A stretch of 64,000 nt of DNA from Marinobacter iranensis (GCF_029207565.1 NZ_JANCMW010000002.1:248001-312000); one strand, 5' to 3'. Shown: positions 46,590 through 56,897, numbered from the stretch's first letter. Notes: a model not told the origin generated them from the sequence alone. Program-made: numbers and translations.

Positions 46590-48324
46590 TTCCAGTGACG
46601 CCGATTACGATATCGATGACCTGCTTGGTCTTGGCAGTCAGTCGGTACGCAAGAATTACTACCCGGCGTTGCAGGAACGGATCGATGAACTGGAAAAGGA
46701 GCGCAACCGTTACAAGTGGCTGTTTGAGAACGCCCTTCATGGAATTTTCCAGGCCAATCTCAGGGGCGGTTTTGTGGCCGCCAACCCTGCCATGGCCCGT
46801 ATCTGCGGTTATGAAAGCGCCGATGCCCTGATAACCGGAGTCATACGCTTGCGTGAGCAGCTGTTCTGCAGTTCCGGCGAGTTTGATGCCATCCGCCAGG
46901 AGCTGTTGGACAACGGCAGCCTCAGCGCCCGGGAAACCCGGCTGCGGCGTGCGGACAACACGCCGGTGCAGGTGGCGATCACACTGTTGCGGCGCCCGGA
47001 CCTGGGCCCGGAAGTGGTGGAGGCGTTTGTTGCCGACATTACCGAACGTCACCAGGCGCGGGAAAAACTGCGCCAGTTGAACGCCGATCTGGAGCGCCGC
47101 GTGGAGGAGCGCACCGACGAGCTGCAGAACGCCAACGTGGTGTTGCGGTACCAGATCGAACAACGGGAAAAGGTAGAGCGGGAACTGGTGGTGGCGGTGG
47201 ATGCTGCCCGGGAAGCCAATGAGAGCAAGGACAAATACCTGGCGGCTGCCAGCCATGACCTGTTGCAACCCCTGAACGCCGCCCGCCTGCTGGTGTCTGC
47301 CCTGATGGACAGCAAACTGCCGGCGGATGAAAACCGCCTGGTGCGGCGCGTGCAGAGGTCGCTGGAGAGCGCCGAGGACCTACTGGCGGATCTGCTGGAT
47401 ATCTCCAAACTGGACCAGAAAGCCATGCAGCCGGATTTTGTCGATACCGAGATTGGCGAGCTGATGCGGGGCCTGGCCCAGGAATTCGAGTTGGTGGCGG
47501 AAAATGCGGAACTGAACTTTCGCGTACGGGCGGGGACCGGCCATGTGTGCACGGACCCAAGAATGCTGACGCGGGTACTCAGAAACCTGCTCAGCAATGC
47601 CTTTCGCTATACCTCTGAGGGCGGTGTGCTGTTTGCGGCTCGCAAGCGTGGTTCGAATCTGGAGATCGGGGTGTGGGATACCGGCGTGGGCATCGAGCGG
47701 GAAAAGCTCGAGGATATCTTCCGGGAGTTTCACCAGATATTGCCCAAGGGCGGCAGCCGCCAGGGTGTGGGCCTGGGGCTGGCCATTGTCGAGCGTATGG
47801 TAAGGGTACTGGACTGTGACATCCGGGTGGATTCACACCATGGCAGGGGCTCCTGCTTCAGTGTCCTGATTCCCCTCACTACAGTCACCGAAGCCCCTGC
47901 CGGCGGCTTTGGCAAGGAGGCCACCGCAATAGCCCCGGCGTCCTTCGAAGGCCTTCGCGTGCTGGTGATCGATAACGAAGAACCGGTGCAGGAAAGCATG
48001 CGGGCGCTGCTGGAGCGATGGGGTTGCGAGGTGGAAACAGCGGGAAGCGCTACCGAGGCCATTGAGCACTGTACCGGTACCGACATCATCCTTGCGGATT
48101 TCCACCTGGATGAGAACCTGACCGGTTGCCAGGCAGTGCATACCGTTCGGCACCACTTTGGCGGTGACATACCAGCGGCCATCATTACCGCGGACCGCAG
48201 TGACGAAACGCGCAAACTCATCAGCGCCCAGTACCTGCCCGTTCTCAACAAGCCGGTAAAGCCCAACCGCCTGCGAGCACTTATCTCCAGTCTCGTTGCA
48301 TCCATGAACCAAGGTTTGAAATGA
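46558..48324 (+). CDS. ercS: PAS hybrid sensor histidine kinase, ErcS-like
   Basis: 588 residues from ATG 46558 (ATG 46573 is an equal candidate); overlaps ercA by 32 bp. Order: coiled coil, PAS (about 55-170, FENALHGIFQANLRGGFV), coiled coil, HisKA with His233 in AASHDLLQPLNAARLL, HATPase (LRNLLSNAFRYTSEGG, WDTGVGIEREK, GVGLGLAIVERM), receiver with Asp514 (ILADFHLDE) and LNKPVKPN. No membrane segments. The kinase core is strikingly like that of the FIST-linked kinase at the other end of the island. By synteny it is the ErcS equivalent of the exa regulatory cascade. Confidence 0.88.
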   Translation: MSKSFMKKPSDSSDADYDIDDLLGLGSQSVRKNYYPALQERIDELEKERNRYKWLFENALHGIFQANLRGGFVAANPAMARICGYESADALITGVIRLREQLFCSSGEFDAIRQELLDNGSLSARETRLRRADNTPVQVAITLLRRPDLGPEVVEAFVADITERHQAREKLRQLNADLERRVEERTDELQNANVVLRYQIEQREKVERELVVAVDAAREANESKDKYLAAASHDLLQPLNAARLLVSALMDSKLPADENRLVRRVQRSLESAEDLLADLLDISKLDQKAMQPDFVDTEIGELMRGLAQEFELVAENAELNFRVRAGTGHVCTDPRMLTRVLRNLLSNAFRYTSEGGVLFAARKRGSNLEIGVWDTGVGIEREKLEDIFREFHQILPKGGSRQGVGLGLAIVERMVRVLDCDIRVDSHHGRGSCFSVLIPLTTVTEAPAGGFGKEATAIAPASFEGLRVLVIDNEEPVQESMRALLERWGCEVETAGSATEAIEHCTGTDIILADFHLDENLTGCQAVHTVRHHFGGDIPAAIITADRSDETRKLISAQYLPVLNKPVKPNRLRALISSLVASMNQGLK

Positions 48325-48373
48325 CGGTCTACACTTTATTCTGCCAATCATCGTTTTGTCAGGAGAGTGTGCC

Positions 48374-48658
48374 ATGTCCGTTCCCGAAAACGCCCTTACC
48401 AATCACGAAGTGACTGTATGCCTGTCTGGCGGTGCCGTCCTCGGGCCCTTCAATGCCACCTGGTCCAGGGACGAGGGCGGCGACGTTCGTGAACTGGTAA
48501 GGGAGTACGACGGCTTCCTGCAGGGTGAGAAGCAGCACCGTTTCAAGTTTCACCTGCACGATACCTACACCAACACGGTCCATACCCTGATCCTGAATTT
48601 TGATCGGGTTACCGGCATTTGCGACCATGTCAGGTTGAAGTCCCCGCCAAATGGGTAA
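48374..48658 (+). CDS. Conserved small protein, function unknown
   Basis: 94 residues; ATG 48374 with AGGAGAG 7 bases upstream. I do not recognise the family. Soluble, no signal peptide, mixed beta pattern (EVTVCLSGGAVLGPF, HRFKFHLHDTYTNTVHTL, LILNFDRVTGICDHVRL). Stands between ercS and fumC on the same strand and may be expressed with either. Confidence 0.6.
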   Translation: MSVPENALTNHEVTVCLSGGAVLGPFNATWSRDEGGDVRELVREYDGFLQGEKQHRFKFHLHDTYTNTVHTLILNFDRVTGICDHVRLKSPPNG

Positions 48659-48688
48659 TGCCCACTGGTGGCCAAATAGGAGGATGTC

Positions 48689-50065
48689 ATGACTAATTTC
48701 AGGACCGAAAAAGACAGCCTGGGCGAAGTACGAGTTCCCGAAGATGCCCTGTGGGGAGCCCAGACCCAGAGGGCGGTGGAAAATTTCCCGGTTAGCGGCC
48801 TGCCGATGCCTCCGGCGTTCATTGCGGCGGTGGTGCGGGTGAAACAGGCGGCTGCGGACGCCAACGCCAGCCTTGGCCTGCTGGATAATGACCTGCGGGA
48901 TGCGATTGTGGCGGCTGGTGACCGGCTGGTTAATGGTGAATTTGCAGACCAGTTTCCCATTGACCGCTACCAGACCGGCTCGGGTACCAGTACCAATATG
49001 AATGTGAACGAGGTCATCGCGACCCTGGCCGGCCAGGATGATGTCGAGATTCACCCCAACGATCACGTCAACATGAGCCAGAGCTCCAATGACGTGATCC
49101 CGACGGCGATCCATGTCAGTGCGGTTGCGGGTGTTCACGAACGGCTGATTCCCGCTCTGACCCACCTCTGCGGCATTATCTATGAGCGTGAGGCCCTGTT
49201 CGCGGATCAGGTCAAGACCGGTCGCACCCACCTCATGGACGCCATGCCGGTTACCCTGGGGCAAGAACTGAGAACCTGGCGTGAGCAATTGCTGGCCGTT
49301 GAAAAGCGGCTTGAGGCCGTAGCTGATGAATTGCTGGCCGTGCCTCAGGGCGGGACCGCGGTCGGCACCGGCGTGAATGCGCTGCATGAGTTTCCGGAGC
49401 AGTTCGTTAAATTCCTCAAGTCCAACACCGGCTATCAGTTCCGTTCACTCGAACACAAGTTTGTGGGGCAGAGTGCCATAGATGCGCCGGTAGCCCTGTC
49501 GTCCCAGCTTCGGGGACTGGCCATTGTGCTGACCAAGATTGCCAATGACCTGCGGTGGATGAACAGCGGGCCCATTCACGGCCTGGCTGAAATCAGCCTG
49601 CCGGCCCTGCAGCCAGGCAGCAGCATCATGCCGGGCAAGGTCAACCCGGTGATTCCAGAGTCCGTGGCCATGGTCGGGGCCCAGGTGATGGGGCTGGACA
49701 GTGCTGTTGCCATGGCAGGTCAGTCTGGCAACTTCCAGTTGAACGTGATGCTGCCGTTGGTGGGCGCCAACCTGCTGGACATGATCGATCTGCTCACCAA
49801 CGCATCCACCATACTTGGCGAGAAGGCGATCCGGGATTTCACTGTGAATGCCGATCACCTGAACGCGGCGGTTGGCAAGAATCCGGTACTGGTCACCGCG
49901 CTGAACCCGGAAATCGGTTACAACCTGGCTTCGGACATTGCCAGGGAGGCCTATCAGACCGGGCGGCCAGTGATCGATGTGGCGGAAGAGCGCAGTGGCC
50001 TTGGCCGTAACCAGCTGGAGGAGTTGATGGACCCGCTGAAACTGACCAAAGGCGGCATTTCCTGA
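48689..50065 (+). CDS. fumC: Class II fumarate hydratase
   Basis: 458 residues, oxygen-stable fumarase of the TCA cycle. Signature GSSIMPGKVNPVIPE, plus the conserved TGSGTSTNMNVNEV and GRTHLMDAMPVTLGQE regions. Aspartase/fumarase-family homologues exist, but the length and motifs fit FumC. AGGAGG precedes the ATG closely. Confidence 0.95.
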   Translation: MTNFRTEKDSLGEVRVPEDALWGAQTQRAVENFPVSGLPMPPAFIAAVVRVKQAAADANASLGLLDNDLRDAIVAAGDRLVNGEFADQFPIDRYQTGSGTSTNMNVNEVIATLAGQDDVEIHPNDHVNMSQSSNDVIPTAIHVSAVAGVHERLIPALTHLCGIIYEREALFADQVKTGRTHLMDAMPVTLGQELRTWREQLLAVEKRLEAVADELLAVPQGGTAVGTGVNALHEFPEQFVKFLKSNTGYQFRSLEHKFVGQSAIDAPVALSSQLRGLAIVLTKIANDLRWMNSGPIHGLAEISLPALQPGSSIMPGKVNPVIPESVAMVGAQVMGLDSAVAMAGQSGNFQLNVMLPLVGANLLDMIDLLTNASTILGEKAIRDFTVNADHLNAAVGKNPVLVTALNPEIGYNLASDIAREAYQTGRPVIDVAEERSGLGRNQLEELMDPLKLTKGGIS

Positions 50066-50107
50066 CATCATCCGCCTGACGGGCGGCCCTGACGGAGACT
50101 GAGCAGT

Positions 50108-50590
50108 TTGCTGATTTCTCTCGAGCTCTTCGTGATGCTGGTGCTGGCAAACGGGACACCGGTTGTTGCCGCCCGGCTGTTTGGCCGTCGCTGGTCCGCC
50201 CCAGTTGACGGCGGCAGGCTGTGGCGTGATGGTCGGCCGCTGCTGGGAACCAGCAAAACCTGGCGCGGCATTGTGTCCGGAATGCTGGCTTGCGGCCTGT
50301 TTGCATTGATTACAGGAATGGGTCTGCTGTTTGGAATGGTGTTTGGATTGCTGGGGCTGGTTGGGGACATGATCAGCAGTTTCATAAAACGCCGTGCCGG
50401 GCTTGCCTCCAGCGCCCGGGCAATCGGGCTTGACCAGATCCCCGAAGCGCTGCTGCCAATGATACTGGCGTGGCTGTGGCTAGAGCTTAACGGCTACATC
50501 GTTGCCGCTGTAGTAGCGCTTTTTACCCTTTCCAATATTCTGTTGTCGCCGTTGCTGTTTCGGCTCGGCATCCGCCACCAGCCGCACTGA
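50108..50590 (+). CDS. CarS/DUF46-like CDP-archaeol synthase family membrane protein
   Basis: 160 residues from a TTG at 50108 (GGAGA about 9 bases upstream). Four or five predicted membrane segments. LLGTSKTWRGIVSGM and GDMISSFIKRRAGL match the cytidylyltransferase-like CarS family, which in archaea makes CDP-archaeol. Bacterial homologues have no assigned substrate; CDP-activated polyprenyl or lipid alcohol synthesis is a family-based guess. Confidence 0.75.
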   Translation: MLISLELFVMLVLANGTPVVAARLFGRRWSAPVDGGRLWRDGRPLLGTSKTWRGIVSGMLACGLFALITGMGLLFGMVFGLLGLVGDMISSFIKRRAGLASSARAIGLDQIPEALLPMILAWLWLELNGYIVAAVVALFTLSNILLSPLLFRLGIRHQPH

Positions 50591-50599
50591 GCCGGGGAA

Positions 50600-51574
50600 T
50601 CAGTCGGGACCCCGGGTGAGGGTGTGTATGGTGACTTCCGGCGGGCAGTTCAGGCGCACATTGACCACGGAGGTGCCGGCACCCGGTGAGGTATAGCCCT
50701 GCATACCATTTCGTCGCCAGTATCCACGACCGAGCTCCCTCGGGCAGTCGGAATCCAGGGTAACGGGCACGCCCCCTGGAAGACAGATCTGCCCGCCATG
50801 AGTATGGCCACACAGAAAGAGGTCATAGCCTGCATGGGCGGCTTCGCGCCAGATCTCCGGCGTATGGCTGAGCAGGATGCTCACACCGCCGGCCGGTATG
50901 TGGTCACCAGCCCTGTGCAGGTTGTGGACCTTGTAGAAATGAGCGTCGTCGACACCGGCCAGGTACAGCTTATCGTCTGCCTGTTGGAGCTCGACATGCT
51001 CATTCATCAGCAGGTGGTAACCCATGTCCTCAAGGCCCGGTACCATGCGGACACTGTCATGGTTGCCCAGAACCGCGTAAGCCTTCCCGCGGATGGCATC
51101 CCGCAGCCTGCCCATACCCTCCATGGCGTTGTCGATTGGGCCCCAGGTAAGGCGCCGGTAATCACCGGTGAGCACGCACACATCGTACTCAAGGGGTTCG
51201 ATCTGGCGGATGACCGCCTGCAGGTTGGCCTCGTCCATATCCACATGGAGGTCCGTCAGGTGCAGGATCTGGTAGCCTTCAAACGCAGGGGGCAGGTCGG
51301 TGACATGAAAACAGTTGTGGACCGTATCCAGCCGGCGGCTGTTGTCCTGGCCCCGCCGGAACAGCCCGGCCAGTTTGAGGCAGGCGCTGATAAACCGTGG
51401 CGCTGAGGTGATATTTTCCAGGTGAAAGGAATGCCGGTCCGGGCCGAAAACGCGGGCCTCCGCTTCCCGCTCAATGCCGAGGCGCTGGCGTGCGTGCACC
51501 GGGCCAAGGCGGAGGCTCAGGCGATACTCCAGGAGTTCATCCTGATTTTCTGGTGTATGGGCCCGGGCGGTCAT
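50600..51574 (-). CDS. Calcineurin-like metallophosphoesterase
   Basis: 324 residues. Metal-site motifs in order: ILHLTDLHVDM, VCVLTGDYRR, VLGNHDSVRMV and FLCGHTHGGQICLP. This is the YaeI/YkuE-like group, members of which are lipid-associated phosphodiesterases or Lpx-like enzymes; the substrate here is not evident. No signal peptide. Convergent with the CarS-like gene, with nine bases between. Confidence 0.88.
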   Translation of the reverse strand: MTARAHTPENQDELLEYRLSLRLGPVHARQRLGIEREAEARVFGPDRHSFHLENITSAPRFISACLKLAGLFRRGQDNSRRLDTVHNCFHVTDLPPAFEGYQILHLTDLHVDMDEANLQAVIRQIEPLEYDVCVLTGDYRRLTWGPIDNAMEGMGRLRDAIRGKAYAVLGNHDSVRMVPGLEDMGYHLLMNEHVELQQADDKLYLAGVDDAHFYKVHNLHRAGDHIPAGGVSILLSHTPEIWREAAHAGYDLFLCGHTHGGQICLPGGVPVTLDSDCPRELGRGYWRRNGMQGYTSPGAGTSVVNVRLNCPPEVTIHTLTRGPD

Positions 51575-51719
51575 TGCTGATCCTGTTGGTTGTTAGAAAC
51601 ATTACCTGTCACGATCCGGTCAACCCGTCCCTTCATTATGGTTGGGTCTGGGAGTGATGCAACCGGGAAGTCATAATGTTCATTATTCTTAATTCACGCT
51701 GTCACAGCCAGAGAGTTCC

Positions 51720-52898
51720 ATGACCAAGGACGCCTACGCCGGGGCATTGCCCACCCGGCACATTTTCCTGTTGTTTCTGCGCCTTGGCCTGATCTCATTC
51801 GGTGGCCCGGCTGCCCACCTGGGGTTCTTTCACGACGAGTTTGTAAAGCGCCGCCGATGGTTGTCGGACTCCGCCTACGGCGAGGTGGTTGCACTGTGCC
51901 AGTTGTTGCCGGGGCCGGCATCCAGCCAGGTGGGGTTAACCCTTGGGTTTCTGCAACGCGGGTACAGTGGCGCCGCAGCGGCCTGGCTGGGCTTTACATT
52001 GCCATCGGCGCTGTTGATGGCGCTGTTTGCCCTCGGCCTTGGCCTGTGGCCGGGTGCCGGGGAGGGTGGATGGATCACCGGCCTCAAGCTGTTTGTGGTG
52101 GCGGTTGTCGCCCAGGCGGTCTGGCAGATGGGCCAGAACCTTTGCCCGGACGGCCCGCGCCGGTCCATTGCCGTATTGGTGGCGGCTGTTCTGCTCACGG
52201 TGGGCGCAACCTGGATGCAAATCCTTGCACTGCTCGCCGCCGGTGTGGCGGGTGCAGTCATCAAGCTGCCGCAGAAGCAGTCAGAAGACGCGTTGACCGT
52301 ACCGGTTCAGACCCGCCGCCCGATGGTATTCCTTGTCGTTTTTTCAGTGCTGTTGGTGCTGGCCTTCCTGCCACTGAGCTCAGGCTCGCTGGGTTGGCTC
52401 GGGGCGGAGCTGTATCGTGCCGGGGCCCTGGTGTTTGGTGGCGGGCATGTCGTGTTGCCCTGGCTGCAGGAGGGCTTTGTGGCATCCGGACAGATGTCGG
52501 CGGACACTTTCCTCGCCGGATACGGTGTGGCCCAGGCCATGCCGGGGCCCCTGTTTTCCTTCTCTGCATTTCTTGGTGGAATTGAGGGTAGTTGGGCTGG
52601 TGCTGCCGTGGCCGTTATTGCCGTATTCCTGCCAGGAACCCTGCTGGTGTTTGCCGGTCTACCCCTGTGGTCCTATATTCGTAGCCATGAGGTTGCCAGG
52701 GCGGCCCTGGCTGGCGTGAATGCGGGTGTTGTCGGGCTCCTGCTGGCGGCACTGTATGATCCGGTCTGGACCTCCGCCGTACATAGCGCTGGCGGGATAG
52801 CATTTGTGCTGTTGGCCTGGGTGTCGCTGGCGGTTTGGCGAGTGCCTGTGTGGCTGGTGGCACCCGGCAGTGCGCTGGTGGGCCTGCTGATTTTTTGA
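51720..52898 (+). CDS. chrA: Chromate transporter ChrA (two-domain)
   Basis: 392 residues, CHR family, long form with two homologous halves: FGGPAAHLGFFHDEFVKRR, LCQLLPGPASSQVGLTLG in the first, FGGGHVVLPWLQEGF and GYGVAQAMPGPLFSFSAFLG in the second. About ten to twelve membrane segments. Known members export chromate; specificity here is unproven. It lies ahead of msrA-msrB, a setting consistent with oxidative stress defence. Confidence 0.92.
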   Translation: MTKDAYAGALPTRHIFLLFLRLGLISFGGPAAHLGFFHDEFVKRRRWLSDSAYGEVVALCQLLPGPASSQVGLTLGFLQRGYSGAAAAWLGFTLPSALLMALFALGLGLWPGAGEGGWITGLKLFVVAVVAQAVWQMGQNLCPDGPRRSIAVLVAAVLLTVGATWMQILALLAAGVAGAVIKLPQKQSEDALTVPVQTRRPMVFLVVFSVLLVLAFLPLSSGSLGWLGAELYRAGALVFGGGHVVLPWLQEGFVASGQMSADTFLAGYGVAQAMPGPLFSFSAFLGGIEGSWAGAAVAVIAVFLPGTLLVFAGLPLWSYIRSHEVARAALAGVNAGVVGLLLAALYDPVWTSAVHSAGGIAFVLLAWVSLAVWRVPVWLVAPGSALVGLLIF

Positions 52899-52981
52899 TG
52901 AGACTATCAGGGGGTAGCTAAAACCCGTCAGGAAGGCCACACTTGCACGTGAATTAACGGTAATGAGACTCAGAGGCAGAT

Positions 52982-53629
52982 ATGTCGACATCCTGCAATA
53001 TTCCAGGCCTGAACGTACCGAAAAGCCGCTTTCCGGACCCGGAGAACGATTTACCCGCCAGCAGTGACCGTGAGCAGCGGGTGGTGCTTGGTGGTGGCTG
53101 TTTCTGGTGTGTGGAAGCCGTTTTCCTGGCTGTTAACGGCGTCAGCAGGGTGGAATCCGGCTACGCCGGCGGCAGCGCGGATACCGCCAATTACGATGCG
53201 GTCTGCAGCGGCCAGACTGGCCACGCCGAAGTGGTGGATGTCCATTACGACCCGCAAACGGTCAGCTTCGGGGAAATCCTGAAGGTGTTTTTCTCCGTTG
53301 CCCATGACCCGACCCAGCTTAACCGTCAGGGCAATGACCGTGGCACCCAATACCGTTCCTCCATTTTCTATGAAACCGAAGAACAGAAACGGGTGGCGGA
53401 AGCCTACATCCGTCAACTGGATGTGTCGGGTGTCTACGACAACCCGGTAGTGACGACCCTGGAGCCGCTGGAAGCCTTCTACCCGGCGGAGGACTACCAC
53501 CAGAACTTTGCCGCCCGGAACCCCTACCAGCCCTATATCATGGCTGTTGCGGCACCAAAGATGGAAAAGCTTGTGGATACGTTCGGTGACCAGTTGAAGC
53601 CTGGCTACACCGACAACAATATTGCCTGA
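52982..53629 (+). CDS. msrA: Peptide methionine sulfoxide reductase A
   Basis: 215 residues. Catalytic motif GCFWC at residues 39-43 (Cys40 nucleophile), and the substrate region [21 protein letters not shown] is typical. Reduces the S-form of methionine sulfoxide. The msrB gene begins 10 bp later, so the two stereospecific reductases are made together. Confidence 0.95.
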   Translation: MSTSCNIPGLNVPKSRFPDPENDLPASSDREQRVVLGGGCFWCVEAVFLAVNGVSRVESGYAGGSADTANYDAVCSGQTGHAEVVDVHYDPQTVSFGEILKVFFSVAHDPTQLNRQGNDRGTQYRSSIFYETEEQKRVAEAYIRQLDVSGVYDNPVVTTLEPLEAFYPAEDYHQNFAARNPYQPYIMAVAAPKMEKLVDTFGDQLKPGYTDNNIA

Positions 53630-53639
53630 GGAGGCTGCT

Positions 53640-54068
53640 ATGAGCGTTTCTGCTGCAGGTTACGACCTGACCCCATTGACACCACAACAGGTGGACGAAA
53701 AGGCTGCGGGCCTGACTGACGAAGAGCGCCGTGTGTTGCTGGATCACGGCACCGAGCGGCCTTTCTGCGGTACCCTGCTCGATAACAAGAATGCCGGCGT
53801 TTATTACTGCCGGCTGTGTGAGTTGCCGCTGTTCAGCTCCGACTCCAAGTTTGATTCCGGCACCGGCTGGCCCAGCTTTTTCCAGCCGTTCGATACCGAC
53901 CATATCCGCTATATCGAAGATACCAGCATGGGCATGACCCGCACGGAAATCCGTTGCCCGCGCTGCGACAGCCATCTCGGGCACGTGTTTCCCGACGGGC
54001 CTCCACCAACCGGGCAACGCTACTGCCTGAACTCGGTGGCAATGGTGTTCCGGGAAAACCAGGCCTAG
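53640..54068 (+). CDS. msrB: Peptide methionine sulfoxide reductase B
   Basis: 142 residues from ATG 53640 with GAGGAGG upstream. Structural zinc pairs CRLC and CPRC are present, and the catalytic Cys lies in [11 protein letters not shown] near the C-terminus; [12 protein letters not shown] is the family signature. Reduces the R-form of methionine sulfoxide. Second gene of msrAB. Confidence 0.96.
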   Translation: MSVSAAGYDLTPLTPQQVDEKAAGLTDEERRVLLDHGTERPFCGTLLDNKNAGVYYCRLCELPLFSSDSKFDSGTGWPSFFQPFDTDHIRYIEDTSMGMTRTEIRCPRCDSHLGHVFPDGPPPTGQRYCLNSVAMVFRENQA

Positions 54069-54087
54069 GCTGCCTTACCCGCGGTGT

Positions 54088-55059
54088 TCAGCGGATAACG
54101 GTGGATGCCAGATAGCTGGCGTAGCCAACGTACACGAGCAGAAGTAACAGACCGTCGGGCCGCCCGATGGTCCGGGATTTGCCGGTAAGGCCAAAACTCA
54201 TCACCAGCAGGCCTATTGTCAGGGCCGTCATCAGCGTCCAGTCGCGGTAGAGTACTTCCATATCAACGGCCAATGGCTCGATAGTCGCGGCCAGGCCGAC
54301 AACCGCCAGGGTATTGAAAATGCCCGATCCCACGATGTTGCCAAGGATCAGGTCGTGCTCGTTTTTCTTCACTGCCGCCAGCGCGGACGCCAGTTCCGGT
54401 AGCGAGGTGCCAATGGCCACAATCGTCAACCCGATGATCAGGTCGCTGACGCCCAGGCTCTGGGCAATGAACACCGCCCCCCAGACCAGCATGCGAGAGC
54501 TCACCAACAGTAAAACCAGACCTACTACCAGCCACATCAGTGCGATTTTCAGCGGCATTGGATGAGCAACCAGCTCCGAGTCGGTCTCGCCGATCAACGA
54601 ATCTCCCTTGCCTTGAATCCCCTGGTAGATAGACCAGCCCATGACGGCTGCGAATACACCAAGCAGCACCCAGCCGTCGAGCCTGCTCAGTTGGCCATCA
54701 ATCAGCTGGTAACCGGCGATGGCCGTCAGTACCAGGAGTAGCGGAAGTTCCTTGCGGATCACCTGGGAATGGACCGCAATCGGAGCGATCACAGCAGTAA
54801 GGCCGACGATCACCGCGATATTGGTTATGTTCGAGCCATAGGCGTTGCCCAGTGCCAGCCCCGGGTTGCCATCAAGCGCGGCCATGGCTGACACTGCCAG
54901 TTCCGGGGCGGAAGTGCCGAACCCGATAATCACCATGCCGATCAGCAGCGATGGCATGCCCAGATGTTTGGCGGTGGCGGCCGCGCCTTCAATGAATCGG
55001 TCTGCGCTCCAGACAAGAAGAACCAGACCAGCGATGATTGCTGCAATTGCCGATAGCAT
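54088..55059 (-). CDS. Calcium/sodium antiporter (CaCA family, YrbG-like)
   Basis: 323 residues from ATG 55059 (a GTG at 55089 is an upstream alternative). Two inverted alpha-repeats are clear: GFGTSAPELAVSAMAAL and AIGTSLPELASALAAV, with GNAYGSNITNIAVIVG and GNIVGSGIFNTLAVVG after each. Ten membrane segments predicted. Exchanges cations across the inner membrane. Convergent with msrB. Confidence 0.93.
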   Translation of the reverse strand: MLSAIAAIIAGLVLLVWSADRFIEGAAATAKHLGMPSLLIGMVIIGFGTSAPELAVSAMAALDGNPGLALGNAYGSNITNIAVIVGLTAVIAPIAVHSQVIRKELPLLLVLTAIAGYQLIDGQLSRLDGWVLLGVFAAVMGWSIYQGIQGKGDSLIGETDSELVAHPMPLKIALMWLVVGLVLLLVSSRMLVWGAVFIAQSLGVSDLIIGLTIVAIGTSLPELASALAAVKKNEHDLILGNIVGSGIFNTLAVVGLAATIEPLAVDMEVLYRDWTLMTALTIGLLVMSFGLTGKSRTIGRPDGLLLLLVYVGYASYLASTVIR

Positions 55060-55344
55060 AGAAAGATGCCCTGATGGTGTAAGCCGCACAGTATGAGACT
55101 AAAGTGGCGGTGATATCGTTGACCGCAGACGCGAGAATGAGAGAAAGCACGTCCGGCCGGCGCATTTTAAACGTTTGACCCACTCACGGCCACTGTTCGC
55201 AAATAAAATCAGGACGTTGGCTATCAGTTGGTAATCGCAATTTATTATCCGGGTAAAAAGCAGGATAATCGCGCCACAACTTCCAAGGCCCCTCTGCTGA
55301 TCGTGGACGGGCAACAGGTTTTAAACTAGCTAGGGTGATAACCA

Positions 55345-56826
55345 ATGGCCGTTAGACAGGCAGATGTAGTGCTGGTCGGCGGTGGCGTCATGAGCGCTAC
55401 CCTCGGCATGATGCTCAGGCAGCTGGATCCTTCCCTGGACATCGTCATGGTGGAGCGTCTTGATCACGTGGCCCATGAAAGCACCGACGGATGGAACAAC
55501 GCAGGTACCGGGCACGCCGGCTACTGCGAGCTGAATTACACTCCGGAAACCGAAGATGGTGACGTCGCTATCGAGCGGGCTTTGAAAATCAATGCCTCGT
55601 TTGAAGTCTCGCTGCAATTCTGGTCCCACATGGTTGAGCAGGGCATCCTGTCGGACCCCAAATCCTTTATCAACCGCACGCCACACCAGAGCTTTGTCTG
55701 GGGCGAGGACGGTGTGAAGTTCCTCAAGCGTCGTTACGAAAAGCTCAGTGCCCACCACCTGTTCCGCGAAATGGAGTACACCGAATCCCCGCGGGATCTG
55801 GAAGAGTGGATGCCACTGATCGTCAACAACCGTGACCCCATGCAGCGGGTGGCCGCTACACGGATCAGGCATGGTTCCGACGTTGATTTCGGTTCGCTGA
55901 CCCGCAGCATGGTGAAGTTCCTGGAATCCACCCCCAACTTTGAACTGATGCTGAGCAGCCCCGTGCACTATCTCGCCAAGCGTGACAACGGCCGCTGGAA
56001 GGTTCGCGTGAAAAACCAGAAAACCGGTGAGCTGACCAAGTTGGAAGCCGGCTTCGTGTTCCTCGGTGCCGGCGGCGGCGCGCTGCCAATGCTGCAGAAG
56101 TCCAACATCGATGAATCGAAGGGCTATGGCGGCTTCCCGGTCAGCGGTCAGTGGCTGGTTTGCCAGAAGCCGGAAATCGTCGAGCAACATCACTCCAAGG
56201 TATACGGCAAGGCGCCGATTGGCGCACCACCGATGTCGGTGCCGCATCTGGATACCCGCATCATCAATGGCGAGCCGGCTTTGCTGTTTGGTCCCTTTGC
56301 CGGCTTCACCACGCGTTTTCTCAAACAGGGCTCCGTGTTTGACCTGTTCGGCTCGGTCAGGTCCACCAACCTTTTCCCCATGCTCTCCGTGAGCCGAACC
56401 AACATGGACCTGACGCGCTATCTTATCGGCGAAGTATTCCAGTCCCACAGCGACCGCGTGGCCTCCCTGCGCAATTACTTCCCGGATGCTCGCGAGGAAG
56501 ACTGGCGCCTGCAGGACGCCGGCCAGCGGGTGCAGATCATCAAGAAATCACCGGATGGCGGCGGTAAGCTGGAATTTGGTACCGAAATCGTGGCAGCGAA
56601 AGACGGCACCCTGGCGGCCCTTCTGGGGGCATCACCGGGGGCCTCGACCGCAGCTCACGCCATGATAGATGTGATCGAACGCTGTTTCCCGGAGCGTATC
56701 AAGACACCGGAATGGAAGGAACGCATGAAAGTCATGGTGCCTTCCTACGGCCAGTCGCTGGTGGATGATGAGCAATTACTCAATAAAGTGCGGGAACGAA
56801 CGCTCTCAACCCTGAAACTGGGGTGA
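55345..56826 (+). CDS. mqo: Malate:quinone oxidoreductase
   Basis: 493 residues. FAD motif VVLVGGGVMSATLGMML; STDGWNNAGTGHAGYCELNY is the Mqo signature. Membrane-associated enzyme that oxidises malate to oxaloacetate with electrons to ubiquinone. The 285-bp upstream region separates it from the divergent antiporter and should contain its promoter. Confidence 0.95.
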   Translation: MAVRQADVVLVGGGVMSATLGMMLRQLDPSLDIVMVERLDHVAHESTDGWNNAGTGHAGYCELNYTPETEDGDVAIERALKINASFEVSLQFWSHMVEQGILSDPKSFINRTPHQSFVWGEDGVKFLKRRYEKLSAHHLFREMEYTESPRDLEEWMPLIVNNRDPMQRVAATRIRHGSDVDFGSLTRSMVKFLESTPNFELMLSSPVHYLAKRDNGRWKVRVKNQKTGELTKLEAGFVFLGAGGGALPMLQKSNIDESKGYGGFPVSGQWLVCQKPEIVEQHHSKVYGKAPIGAPPMSVPHLDTRIINGEPALLFGPFAGFTTRFLKQGSVFDLFGSVRSTNLFPMLSVSRTNMDLTRYLIGEVFQSHSDRVASLRNYFPDAREEDWRLQDAGQRVQIIKKSPDGGGKLEFGTEIVAAKDGTLAALLGASPGASTAAHAMIDVIERCFPERIKTPEWKERMKVMVPSYGQSLVDDEQLLNKVRERTLSTLKLG

Positions 56827-56853
56827 TATACCCAAACGATCTAAGCGAATCGG

Positions 56854-56897
56854 AAGCGCTGCCAGCACTGGCCTAATCGCCCGTCCTGCCAGCGCTT
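56854..56897 (+). terminator. Possible terminator after mqo
   Basis: AAGCGCTG (56854-56861) and CAGCGCTT (56890-56897) pair over 8 bp, with a 28-base loop that can fold further and a short T-run. A weak but reasonable end for mqo. Confidence 0.4.
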
